From positions 248,001-312,000 of the forward strand of contig NZ_JBKIWZ010000003.1 in the NCBI RefSeq assembly GCF_050157905.1: DNA of 64,000 nt, written 5' to 3'. Below, piece after piece: positions 17,329 to 25,619 of the stretch. The notes under the pieces were generated by a model that ran no database searches, was not told the origin of the DNA, and saw only the letters and a list, made by a program, of their open reading frames with translations. The position numbers and the translations under genes were made by a program. Source of the DNA: Pantoea sp050157905. Its GTDB lineage: Bacteria; Pseudomonadota; Gammaproteobacteria; Enterobacterales; Enterobacteriaceae. Numbering within the stretch: the stretch's first letter is position 1; each line of letters begins with the position of its first letter.

Positions 17329-17344
17329 CTGTGTATACATACAG
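17329..17344. promoter_or_regulatory. LexA box (SOS operator) for yebG
   Basis: CTGTGTATACATACAG fits the CTG-N10-CAG LexA consensus with an alternating TA centre. It lies 19 bases before the yebG start codon. Confidence 0.9.
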
Positions 17345-17451
17345 TATATCATGCCGGTAATGCATTGCCAGCAGAGAATAGCGTTTACGGGTTGTGCGCA
17401 GGCTAACCTTGTCCACGCACAGGTTTTTTATTTTTCTTGTGCCAGTGCTCA

Positions 17452-18246
17452 CTACACCAGCAGCTCCTCAAGAAACATCGCCAGCGCTTTGCGCGGATCG
17501 TCCTCTTCGGAGACGATCACCTCGATCCCCCACTGCCCCAGCACCTCTTTCGCCACCGGGTTGTTCCGGTTGGTGAACAGGTAGGATTTGGGCCGCGCGG
17601 TCGCCAGCCCGGTACGTCCCCACATTTTGGTCAGGCGGTAGAACAGCAGGCGGATATTGAAATCGCTGATGCTGTAGCCGACAAAGAGTACCGAATTGCC
17701 CATGACATCGTGCGTCAGTTTGATGTCGAGCGGCGAGTCGAAATAAAGGCGTTCAAAATAGCTGCTCTCATCGAGCACGATGGAGGTGTCATCGTCAAAG
17801 TCACCGTGCAGCTTGATGATGTGGCGTTTATCCTCGGTGAGAGAGACCAGGTCGGCCGCATTGGCTACTTTGTAGTAAGGCACACCGTTGGCGTCGTGCG
17901 CTGCTTCCAGCCAGCGGTCATAATTCGTCGTGTAGATACGGGAGAAATTTCCCTGGGTGATCATGGTGTGAATTTCCGAAGACCGGACATCGATATCCGG
18001 ACGATGCCATTCACGATCCATCCAGCTACGCAGCGGGCCGAGCGAGCCTTTTTTCTGTTTGTAATACTCCGCCAGCGACAGGTGGGTTCCGTAGGTGTTA
18101 AAGATTTTCGGGTCGTAACCCAGCTCGTTGGCAAGATGCGCAATCAGTTCATGCCACTCCGGCAGGCCGAAATTGCGCGAGATACCCGCCCCGGCGAACA
18201 GGATCAGTTTGCCGGAGTCATAAGCACGCTTAAGTTCAGGTTTCAT
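17452..18246 (-). CDS. SIR2-domain protein, probable NADase effector (KomC-like)
   Basis: A 264-residue single-domain SIR2-like protein. Key sites are FAGAGIS (residues 17-23, NAD phosphate loop), TTNYD (106-110), KLHGD (145-149, with the active-site His147) and GYSISD (190-195). This short SIR2_2 form, without zinc Cys, is typical of defence NADases rather than deacetylases. The start overlaps the stop of the HAM1-like gene by four bases (ATGA), so the two are translated together. A HAM1 plus SIR2 pair is the effector-sensor part of the reported Kongming phage defence (KomB, KomC), which depletes NAD+ on sensing dITP. The deaminase KomA is absent here. Function is inferred. Confidence 0.82.
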   Translation of the reverse strand: MKPELKRAYDSGKLILFAGAGISRNFGLPEWHELIAHLANELGYDPKIFNTYGTHLSLAEYYKQKKGSLGPLRSWMDREWHRPDIDVRSSEIHTMITQGNFSRIYTTNYDRWLEAAHDANGVPYYKVANAADLVSLTEDKRHIIKLHGDFDDDTSIVLDESSYFERLYFDSPLDIKLTHDVMGNSVLFVGYSISDFNIRLLFYRLTKMWGRTGLATARPKSYLFTNRNNPVAKEVLGQWGIEVIVSEEDDPRKALAMFLEELLV

Positions 18247-18803
18247 GCCACGCTCCGCGAGGTTTTTAAAAAGGTGGCAAAGCGATCCAGCGCGATACGG
18301 CGCATTGAGATCTCATTTTTAAGTTCACCCATTTCTGCAAAGGTCTGGTCATAGCCTTCGGGGACAAACACGCAGTCCCACTGAAAGCCGCGCGTGCCAG
18401 CAGGTTCTGCGGCGATGGTGCCGCGCAGTTCGCCCGAAAACTGATACATTTTGCGACCATCGCAGTAGCCGAGCACCGTCTTGGCGGTCACGGCCTGGCT
18501 GTCGAGCCCCTGCACCAGCGCGGTAAAGCGATCGGCGTCCAGACGGTTCCAGAAAATGCGGGTCAGTCCGGCGGGCAGGCCGTTCAGGCCATCCAGATAA
18601 AGGCCGGTATGTTCGACAAACAGCGGTCGCCCTATCAGGGAGAAGGCTTTGGTGAGTTTGTCGCGCACCAGGTCCAGCTCGTTCTCGGTCTGAATCTCTT
18701 CGATACGACGGGCGATGGGCAACACTTCGACCCCGACAGGTTCGAGAATTTTGCGCACCTCCGCCAGTTTTTGCTCATTGGCAGAAAGGAATCTGATTTT
18801 CAT
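18243..18803 (-). CDS. HAM1/RdgB-like protein with altered active site (KomB-like)
   Basis: A 186-residue protein of the ITPase/HAM1 family, whose enzymes cleave dITP, ITP and XTP. Family segments are clear: FLSANEQKLAEVRKIL (residues 5-20), EIQTENELDLVRDK, and FVPEG..QTFAEMGELKNE near 147-164. Two conserved sites differ. The acidic (D/E)DSGL becomes EHTGL at 64-68, where His65 stands for the catalytic Asp, and the base-binding SHR becomes SMR at 166-168. It may therefore bind an unusual nucleotide without hydrolysing it. The four-base overlap with the SIR2 gene implies a two-protein complex. GGAA precedes the ATG at 18803. Confidence 0.85.
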   Translation of the reverse strand: MKIRFLSANEQKLAEVRKILEPVGVEVLPIARRIEEIQTENELDLVRDKLTKAFSLIGRPLFVEHTGLYLDGLNGLPAGLTRIFWNRLDADRFTALVQGLDSQAVTAKTVLGYCDGRKMYQFSGELRGTIAAEPAGTRGFQWDCVFVPEGYDQTFAEMGELKNEISMRRIALDRFATFLKTSRSVA

Positions 18804-18921
18804 GGGGCTTCCAGGTCAATTACTCCGGCACGCCGTGAGGGTTTTTATGGGTTCAGGCGGGCAGGATAAATCACTAACGCTGGAGAGTGTAGTTCAATTC
18901 CGGGGTCATCCACTGACCTGA

Positions 18922-18955
18922 GACAGAACCGGCAGGCTTCTCTGCCGGTTCTGTC
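18922..18955. terminator. Hairpin after the binding-protein pseudogene
   Basis: A perfect 14-bp stem (18922-18935 with 18942-18955) and 6-nt loop sits just past the stop of the operon's last gene and upstream of the HAM1-SIR2 pair. There is no clear T run on either strand. It separates the two units physically. Confidence 0.5.
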
Positions 18956-18958
18956 GGT

Positions 18959-19867
18959 TCAGTAAACGATGCCGGGAGGATTGAGGGCTGATTGAGAGAT
19001 GGCTTCATCTTGTTCACCCCAGCGCGCCAGAACCTGCTGATACTGCCCGCCCGCGATGGCGTTATCCAGCGCTGCCTGCAGCGCAGGTGCCAGACCGTTG
19101 CCCTTACGGGTAGTCACCGCCACCCAGGCGCGAAAAGGCCCGCTGCCAACCAGCTTTGTCTGACCGCGCGACGCTACCTTCTAGGCCGCCATTGAGTGCG
19201 GCCCGAACTGGGCATCGGCCTGTCCCGACAGCAGCGCCAGCGTGGCGGAGGCGTCATCAGTCAGGTAGATTGGCCTCACGGCGGGCAGCCCTCTGGCCTG
19301 GTTCTGCGCATCCCAGCTCAGTAAGATGCGCTCCTGATTGGTGCCCGACGAGACGATAATCCGCTTGCCGGCAATATCCGCAGGCTGATTGATCCGGCTA
19401 ATCCGGCTGTCACTTTTCACCGCAAAGGCGTGGTTATCCGCCCGGTAGGTCGCGAAATCGAACTTCTGCTTGCGCTCTTCCGTGACGGCAATATTGAACA
19501 TCGCGACATCATAGCGTCCGGCGGTGATCCCCAGCGGCCAGTCCTCCCAGGAGGCGGGCACCAGCCTGAGCTTCAGGCCCAGACTGTCGGCCAGTAGCCT
19601 GGCGATGTCAGGATCGCTGCCAATCCGCGTCACATTGTCAGAGGCCAGTAGCGACAGCGGCGGCGAGTTGGTGGCGGAGGTCGCCACCGTCAGCGTGCCG
19701 GGCTCGACAAAGTGATAGTCCGCCGGGATTTTCGCGATGGCCTGCGGGCTGGCCGGGGCGTGAATCGGCGTTTCATTCTGCAGCACATCCAGCGTCCGGG
19801 CCGCCTGCGCGGCCAGGGCGGGCAGCAGCAGCGCCACTGCGACGGGTGTTAACGTCGACGCCCTCAT
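18959..19867 (-). pseudogene. Amino-acid ABC binding protein interrupted by a TAG codon
   Basis: The last gene of the succinocysteine-type operon, a second copy of the polar amino-acid binding protein family present at 22104-23045. Signal peptide and both lobes are clear in 228 residues up to FGPHSMAA. A TAG at 19181-19183 then interrupts; the frame continues without other lesions for 73 codons (KLVGSG, AVTTRKGNGLAP, ARWGEQDE) to a stop at 18959. The paralogue has Trp at the TAG position (GAWK), so one TGG-to-TAG change explains it. The truncated form lacks the end of the second lobe. It overlaps the ATPase stop by four bases (ATGA). Confidence 0.85.
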
Positions 19868-20658
19868 AACACGCGCGCCAGAAAACGGCGGGTGCGTTCG
19901 TGACGCGGATGACTGAGCACCTGAGTGCTGCTGCCCTGCTCCACAATCCGGCCATCCACCATAAACACCACGTTGTCTGCCACTTCACGGGCAAAGCCGA
20001 TCTCGTGGGTGACGATCACCAGCGTCGTGCCGGAGCGCGCCAGTTTCTTAATCACGTCGAGCACTTCGCCCACCAGCTCCGGGTCGAGCGCCGAGGTCGG
20101 TTCATCGAAAAGCATGACGCGCGGCCTGAGCATCAGCGCCCGCGCAATTGCGATGCGCTGCTGCTGACCGCCCGAAAGATGGCGCGGCCAGGCATCGGCT
20201 TTATGCCGCAGCCCCACAATGTCGAGCAGTTCCCCGGCCCGTGCTATCGCCTGCGCTTTCGTTAACTGCCGGTGCGCGATCGGCGCTTCGATCAGATTGT
20301 CCAGCACGCTGAGGTGAGGGAACAGGTTGAAGTTCTGAAACACATAGCCCACATTGATGCGCTGCCGCAGAATCGCTTTCTCCTTCAGCTCATACAGCCT
20401 GTCGCCGCGCTGCTGATAGCCAATATAGTCGCCATCAATCTGAATAAACCCCTCATCGACCCGTTCGAGATGATTAATGGTGCGCAGCAGTGTGGATTTA
20501 CCGGAACCGGACGGCCCGAGGATCACCGTGACCGATCCCGGTTCCAGCGACAGCGAAACAGCATCCAGCGCTTTGTGCCTGCCAAAACGTTTCGTGACAC
20601 CGGTGATGCTGATGGCCCCGGTGGTGTGTGAGGTGCGGTAATCAATGGCTTCGGACAT
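19864..20658 (-). CDS. Polar amino-acid ABC transporter ATPase (GlnQ/TcyN type)
   Basis: A 264-residue ATPase of the polar amino-acid uptake family. It has Walker A GPSGSGKST, the Q-loop in GYVFQNFNLFPH, the signature LSGGQQQRIAIARAL, Walker B VMLFDEPTSALD and the switch His in THE. The start at 20658 follows GAGGAGA; the longer frame is not needed. It works with the permease upstream, with which it overlaps by 17 bases, and with the two binding proteins of this operon. Substrate is inferred from context: an S-substituted cysteine or its N-acetyl form. Confidence 0.92.
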   Translation of the reverse strand: MSEAIDYRTSHTTGAISITGVTKRFGRHKALDAVSLSLEPGSVTVILGPSGSGKSTLLRTINHLERVDEGFIQIDGDYIGYQQRGDRLYELKEKAILRQRINVGYVFQNFNLFPHLSVLDNLIEAPIAHRQLTKAQAIARAGELLDIVGLRHKADAWPRHLSGGQQQRIAIARALMLRPRVMLFDEPTSALDPELVGEVLDVIKKLARSGTTLVIVTHEIGFAREVADNVVFMVDGRIVEQGSSTQVLSHPRHERTRRFLARVL

Positions 20659-21565
20659 GGCTGATCTCCTCAGTCGAATGAAGCGGTTCGGCGCGGTTAC
20701 GCCACTGACGCCAGCGCGACGGCTGCGATTCACGGGTGACGCTGCGGGCCATCCAGCGTTCAGCGTTGTACTGAATCACGGAGAGCACCGTGGTGATAAT
20801 CAGATACCAGGCGGCACCGACCATCAGGAGCGGGATCACCTCCTGATTGCGGTTGTAGATCATCTGGATGGTGTAGAACAGCTCCGGCATCGCCAGCACG
20901 TAAACCACCGAGGTGCCTTTCGCCAGACTGATGATTTCGTTAAATGCCGTCGGAATAATGGCGCGCAGCGCCTGCGGCAGGATAATACGGAAGGTCCGGC
21001 GCGAGGCGGAGAGCCCCAGCGCAGAGGCCGCTTCCACCTGGCCGTGATCGACGCCCAGAATGCCACCACGAATAATCTCCGCGCTGTAGGCCGCCTGCAC
21101 CAGCGTCAGCCCGATCACCGCCGCCGGAAACTGACCCAATACATCGATAGTCTGAAACGCACCCCACGACAGGCCGGTAAAGGGAATGCCTATCGACAAC
21201 GTGTCGTAGAGATAGGAGAAGTTATAAAGAATAATCAGCACGACAATCAGCGGCAGCGAGCGGAAGAGCCAGATATAGCCCCACGCCAGCGTGCTAAGCA
21301 GCCATGATGAAGAGAGCCGGGCCAGCGCCAGCAGGCCGCCAAAGAACAGGCTTAACAGCGTGCCAGAAAGCGTCAGCAGCAGCGTCTGCCCTAAGCCATG
21401 CAGGATCACCGGATCGAAGAACCAGCGGGCAAACACGCCCCATTCCCAGCGCGGGTTAAACGCCACGGACTGGACCACGCCCGCCAGGATAAACAGCGCC
21501 ACGACAGCGCCTGCGGTTCGGGCCGGATAACGGGCTGGCACGACCTTTAATTGATGTTGGCTCAT
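20642..21565 (-). CDS. Polar amino-acid ABC transporter permease
   Basis: A 307-residue HisM/GlnP-type permease. It has about five membrane helices, and the cytoplasmic loop VEAASALGLSASRRTFRIILPQALR is the EAA motif that docks on the ATPase. It also has the family motif GTSVVYVL. There is only one permease gene, so the channel is probably a homodimer. The ATG at 21565 has AAGGAG at ideal spacing; an upstream GTG is less likely. The C-terminal tail is basic and overlaps the ATPase start. Confidence 0.9.
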   Translation of the reverse strand: MSQHQLKVVPARYPARTAGAVVALFILAGVVQSVAFNPRWEWGVFARWFFDPVILHGLGQTLLLTLSGTLLSLFFGGLLALARLSSSWLLSTLAWGYIWLFRSLPLIVVLIILYNFSYLYDTLSIGIPFTGLSWGAFQTIDVLGQFPAAVIGLTLVQAAYSAEIIRGGILGVDHGQVEAASALGLSASRRTFRIILPQALRAIIPTAFNEIISLAKGTSVVYVLAMPELFYTIQMIYNRNQEVIPLLMVGAAWYLIITTVLSVIQYNAERWMARSVTRESQPSRWRQWRNRAEPLHSTEEISHVRSH

Positions 21566-21574
21566 CGTCACTCC

Positions 21575-22093
21575 TTAACTTGCCCTGGCGACGTCATGGA
21601 CGCCGATGACTTTAATAAAACGCAGTCGTCCGTCGTGCGGCGGCTGACCATAACGCTCCAGATCCCCGCTGAGATCGCACTGCGGCTGATAGCCATGCCC
21701 GGTGTAAAGCCGTACCGCCTCAGGCTGGCGGAAGCCGGTGGTAAGAAACAGCCGCTGATAACCGGCCTGCAAGGCGCGCCGCTCCAGCTCCTGCAGCACC
21801 ACCAGAGCCAGCCCCTGTCGCCGCAGATCGCTGCGCGTCCAGATGCGCTTCAGCTCTGCGGTCCGGGTGTCATAGGGTTTATACGCGCCCATCGCGATGA
21901 TCTCGCCGTCACGCTCCAGCACGATAAACAGCCCCTGTGGTGGCAGATACCATTCGGTCAGCTCCAGTTCCAGCTCGTTGCGGCGGGAGAAGAAGTCGCC
22001 GTAACGCGCCGAATATTCACCAAACAGACCGCTGAGTATCGGTTGCAGCTCCGGTGCCTCCGGGGAGACTTCACGAAACGTGGATTCACTCAT
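21575..22093 (-). CDS. GNAT N-acetyltransferase (SnaB/YxeL-like role)
   Basis: A 172-residue GNAT acetyltransferase. The acetyl-CoA-binding segment is TRSDLRRQGLALVVLQELERRA (about residues 89-110, R/Q-x-x-G-x-A/G pattern), preceded by the strand MGAYKPYDTRTAELKRIW and followed by LFLTTGFRQPEAVRLYTGHGYQP. It is set between binding protein and permease of the operon. In Bacillus, acetyltransferases at this place (YxeL/SnaB) N-acetylate S-(2-succino)cysteine before oxidation. The same role is inferred here from gene order, not from sequence identity. Confidence 0.82.
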   Translation of the reverse strand: MSESTFREVSPEAPELQPILSGLFGEYSARYGDFFSRRNELELELTEWYLPPQGLFIVLERDGEIIAMGAYKPYDTRTAELKRIWTRSDLRRQGLALVVLQELERRALQAGYQRLFLTTGFRQPEAVRLYTGHGYQPQCDLSGDLERYGQPPHDGRLRFIKVIGVHDVARAS

Positions 22094-22103
22094 CGTCAGC
22101 TCC

Positions 22104-23045
22104 TCAGTCGCCCAGTCCGGCAGGATTGATTTCAGAACGGTCGATACGCTCGACGCCCTCGCCCCAGCGATTCAGCACCTTCTGGTAGTCACCATTGCCG
22201 ATCACCCCATTCAGGGCTGTGCTGATCGGTTCCGCCAGACCGCTGCCTTTCTTCACCGTGACGGCAATGTGCGCCGCCTTTGGCCAGCCACCATCCACGC
22301 TGCCCACCAGGCGGGTTTTGCCAGTCAGCGCCGCTTTCCAGGCACCAATCACGTTAGGGCCGAAGAAGGCATCGGCCCGTCCCGCCTGCAGGGCCAGAGT
22401 CTGGGCGGCGTCATCTTTGGCGTAGATCGGCGTAAAGGCTTTAAGTCCTCTGGCCTGGTTCTCCTTGTCCCACGCCAGCAGAATCGCCTCCTGATTGGTG
22501 CCGGACCCCACGATGATCCGCAGCCCGGCTATATCCTCCGCTTTGGTCACTGACTGAATCGGGCTGCTGCTTTTGACATAAAAGCCCAGCGAATCCTTGC
22601 GATAGGTGGCAAAGTCAAACTTCTCTTTGCGCTCGCGGGTCACGGTGATATTGGAGATCGCCGCGTCATACTTGCCTGAGGCCACGCCCAGCGGCCAGCC
22701 TTCCCATGACGTCGGCACGACGTTGAGTTTCAGGCCAAGGCTGTCAGCCACGAGGCGGGCGATGTCCACTTCACTGCCGAGCAGGGTTTTATTGTCATCA
22801 GAGAACACCGTCAGCGGCGGAGAGTTCAGCGCGGCAACCGCTACGGTAAAGGCGCCTGGCACCACAAAATGATGCCCGGCGGGCAGTTGCGCGATCGCCT
22901 GCGGATTTTTCGCGGTGTTAATCGCGGCTTTATTTGCCTCAAGGCTGATGCGCTGACCGTTATAGGCGACGCTGGTGCTTTCCGCCAGACTGTTGCTGCT
23001 GGCGGCCAGAATAAGCAGGGCGAGGAGACGCAGGGGTGTTTGCAT
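22104..23045 (-). CDS. Polar amino-acid ABC transporter, binding protein
   Basis: A 313-residue family-3 periplasmic binding protein with signal peptide (residues 1 to about 21, ending SLA). The body has LPAGHHFVVPGAFTVAVAALNSPPL, GSEVDIARLVADSLGL, WPLGVASGKYDAAISNITVTRERKEKFDFATYR, and a Trp-containing FFGPNVIGAWK. It is intact, unlike its paralogue at 18959-19867, so it is probably the functional receptor of the importer. The paralogues are close, which implies duplication inside the operon. Confidence 0.9.
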   Translation of the reverse strand: MQTPLRLLALLILAASSNSLAESTSVAYNGQRISLEANKAAINTAKNPQAIAQLPAGHHFVVPGAFTVAVAALNSPPLTVFSDDNKTLLGSEVDIARLVADSLGLKLNVVPTSWEGWPLGVASGKYDAAISNITVTRERKEKFDFATYRKDSLGFYVKSSSPIQSVTKAEDIAGLRIIVGSGTNQEAILLAWDKENQARGLKAFTPIYAKDDAAQTLALQAGRADAFFGPNVIGAWKAALTGKTRLVGSVDGGWPKAAHIAVTVKKGSGLAEPISTALNGVIGNGDYQKVLNRWGEGVERIDRSEINPAGLGD

Positions 23046-23056
23046 GGCGTGTGCTC

Positions 23057-24370
23057 TTATTGTGAGGTGAACTGATTAACGGGTTGTTTCAGGGCGAAGC
23101 TGTCGCGCAGGGTCGTGCCCGGATAGTCGCGGCGCGTCAGGCCGCGCGCCTGCAGAATCGGCACCACGCGGTCAACAAAGCGTTCAAAGGTGTCAGGCGT
23201 GCCGCCATTGATAATGAATCCATCAGTGGCGTGCGTTTCAAACCAGAGTTGCAGGCCATCGGCTACCGCGTCCGGCGTGCCGTGAAACAGCGGGCGCGGG
23301 GTAGCGGCTTCCAGCGCGGCCTTGCGCAGGGTATGGCCCTGCTCTCTGGCCTTGCGTTTGATCTCATCGGTGGTGCTGCGGAAACTGTTCTGGCCGATGT
23401 CGCCGATATCGGGGAACGGCGCGTCGAGCGGATATTGTGAAAAGTCGTGATGGTCGAAGAAGCGTCCAAGATAGTTCAGGGCATCGCGGATGGATACCAG
23501 CGCCGCCGTGGTCTGATACTGGCGCTCCACATCCTCGTCGTCATCGCCAACGATCACGCTCACCCCCTGGAAGATATGCAGATCTTCTGGCTGACGGCCA
23601 TTGGCGACCAGCTGCTGTTTTACATCCTGATAGAACGCCTGCGCTTCTTCGCGGGTGGGCTGATGGGTAAAGATGGCATCCGCATGGCGCGCGGCCAGTT
23701 TTTTGCCATCTTCAGACGCGCCCGCCTGGAAGATAATCGGACGGCCCTGCGGCGTGCGCGCGATGTTCAGCGGGCCCTGCACCTGGAAGAAGTCGCCATG
23801 ATGATCGAGCGTGTGCAGTTTTGCCGGGTCGAAGAACTGCCCGCTGGCCTTGTCACGCACAAAGGCGTCGCTTTCCCAGGAGTCCCACAGGCCTTTCACC
23901 ACCTGCAGATATTCATCGGCGATGCGGTAGCGCAGCGCGTGCTGAGGATGTTGCTGGCGCGAAAAGTTTTTCGCTGATCCCTCCAGAGGCGACGTCACCA
24001 CGTTCCAGCCCGCCCGGCCGCCGCTGAGATGATCGAGGCTGGCAAACTGACGCGCAATGGTAAACGGCTCGCTGTAGGAGGTGGAGACGGTGCCGACCAG
24101 CCCCAGATGTTCGGTCACGCCCGCCAGCGCTGACAGGAGCGTCAGCGGTTCGAAGCGATTGAGAAAGTGCGGGATCGACTTCTCGTTAATGAATAAGCCG
24201 TCCGCGACAAACAGAAAGTCGAGTCGGCCCTGTTCCGCCTTGCGGGCGATTTTTTTCGCGTAGTCCAGGCTGATGCTGGCATCGGCCTGCGCCGCCGGAT
24301 GGCGCCAGGCGGACATGTTTCCCGACGCGCCGTGCAGCATCGTGCCCAGCCGGAGTTGTCTTGTGGTCAT
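23057..24370 (-). CDS. NtaA/SnaA/DszA-family FMN monooxygenase
   Basis: A 437-residue flavin-dependent monooxygenase of the luciferase-like superfamily, class C/NtaA-SnaA-DszA. Typical segments are the N-terminal LRLGTMLHGASGNMSAWRHP, FLFVADGLFI, NVVTSPLEGSAKNFSR, and FQAGASEDGKKLAARHADAIF. Such enzymes use reduced FMN from a partner reductase to oxidise C-S or C-N bonds. In Bacillus the homologue YxeK oxidises N-acetyl-S-(2-succino)cysteine and releases the cysteine part. The same role fits this operon, where no reductase gene is present. The start at 24370 is preceded by AGAGAG. Confidence 0.9.
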   Translation of the reverse strand: MTTRQLRLGTMLHGASGNMSAWRHPAAQADASISLDYAKKIARKAEQGRLDFLFVADGLFINEKSIPHFLNRFEPLTLLSALAGVTEHLGLVGTVSTSYSEPFTIARQFASLDHLSGGRAGWNVVTSPLEGSAKNFSRQQHPQHALRYRIADEYLQVVKGLWDSWESDAFVRDKASGQFFDPAKLHTLDHHGDFFQVQGPLNIARTPQGRPIIFQAGASEDGKKLAARHADAIFTHQPTREEAQAFYQDVKQQLVANGRQPEDLHIFQGVSVIVGDDDEDVERQYQTTAALVSIRDALNYLGRFFDHHDFSQYPLDAPFPDIGDIGQNSFRSTTDEIKRKAREQGHTLRKAALEAATPRPLFHGTPDAVADGLQLWFETHATDGFIINGGTPDTFERFVDRVVPILQARGLTRRDYPGTTLRDSFALKQPVNQFTSQ

Positions 24371-24448
24371 GGTGTGCTCTCTTTTTAGTCGTAGCGGTGC
24401 CCGCGACGGGGGATCAGAACCGTCGTGTTATCAGGGCGGCAAATAGAA

Positions 24449-25600
24449 TCAGTTCAGAAGCGGGGCCCGACATCGCGCCGAGAGATGCTCCAGCGCCTGA
24501 CGGGCCAGTCGGGCGAAATAGTCGGCAGCGGGCGCAATCAGCGCCTCGTCCGGGGTGAAGCTGGCGTGGTGCAGACCCGCCTCGCTGGCGCTGCCGAGGC
24601 TGACAAAGGCCCCCGGCACCTGTTGCAGATAGAAGGCGAAATCCTCACCCAGCAGATGCAGGCCGGCCGTCTCTACGCGATAACCAGCCTGTCGTGCGAC
24701 GTCACTGCTGAAGTCTGCCCAGTGTGCATCGTTGATCAACACCGGCGGGCCGGGGTGCCAGCTCAGGGTCGCCTGTGCGCCATGGGCGGCGGCGACGTGT
24801 TCAATCAGGGTGCGTACCCGCTGCTCCAGCCCGGCGCGCAGCGCAGAATCGTGGGTGCGGGCTGTTCCGCCAAACTCCACACGACCCGGCAGGACATTCC
24901 AGCTTTTACCGCCGTCGATGCGGGTGATGCTCAGCACCAGGCTGTCCAGGGCGCTGAAACTACGGCTGGTCAGCCCCTGCAGCGCCTGAATGATCTGGCT
25001 GGCTGTGACGATGCTGTCAACGCCCTGCTCAGGACAGGCGGCATGAGCGCCTTTACCGGTAACGCGAATAATGAATTTGTCGGTGTTGGCGTAAAACGCG
25101 CCGCTGCGGGTCGCAAAGGTGCCGACCGGCAGTGACGGTTCGTTGTGCATCCCGAAGATCGCCTGAACCTCATCCAGCACGCCAGCGTCGATAAACTGGC
25201 GTGCGCCACGGGCAATCTCCTCAGCAGGCTGAAACAGGATACGCACCCGGCCAGGCAGCTGATCGGCCTGCGCATGGAGCTGCAGCGCCGCACCCAGCAT
25301 CACCGCGCTGTGCAGATCGTGACCGCAGGCGTGCATTACGCCGGGATGACGGGAGTGAAAACGCACGCCGCTCGCCTCATGGATGGGTAACGCATCGATG
25401 TCGGCGCGCAGCGCGACCACGGTTTCTCCGTGACCAATTTCCGCCACCACCCCCGTCTCCAGCGGATAGTCAGCCAGACGGATACCCGCCGCCTGCAGCC
25501 AGCTTCGCAGCCGGGCGGTGGTCGCGAACTCCTGACCCGACAGCTCCGGCCAGGTATGCAGTTCACGCCGCCATTCAATCAGTTGTGATTCCGCACTCAT
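24449..25600 (-). CDS. M20 amidohydrolase (YxeP/HipO-like deacylase)
   Basis: A 383-residue metal-dependent amidohydrolase of family M20D, which removes N-acyl groups from amino acids. Metal and catalytic motifs are present: ALRADIDALPI, HACGHDLHSAVMLG, FQPAEE, and the C-terminal LLGEDFAFYLQQVPG. In the inferred pathway it would deacetylate N-acetylcysteine after the monooxygenase step. The ATG at 25600 has GGAGAG and matches the family start (ESQLIEWRRELH); the frame continues about 40 codons upstream into its neighbour. A second, close homologue lies at 38032-39174. Confidence 0.92.
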   Translation of the reverse strand: MSAESQLIEWRRELHTWPELSGQEFATTARLRSWLQAAGIRLADYPLETGVVAEIGHGETVVALRADIDALPIHEASGVRFHSRHPGVMHACGHDLHSAVMLGAALQLHAQADQLPGRVRILFQPAEEIARGARQFIDAGVLDEVQAIFGMHNEPSLPVGTFATRSGAFYANTDKFIIRVTGKGAHAACPEQGVDSIVTASQIIQALQGLTSRSFSALDSLVLSITRIDGGKSWNVLPGRVEFGGTARTHDSALRAGLEQRVRTLIEHVAAAHGAQATLSWHPGPPVLINDAHWADFSSDVARQAGYRVETAGLHLLGEDFAFYLQQVPGAFVSLGSASEAGLHHASFTPDEALIAPAADYFARLARQALEHLSARCRAPLLN

Positions 25601-25619
25601 GATGTCTCTCCGCTGAGAT

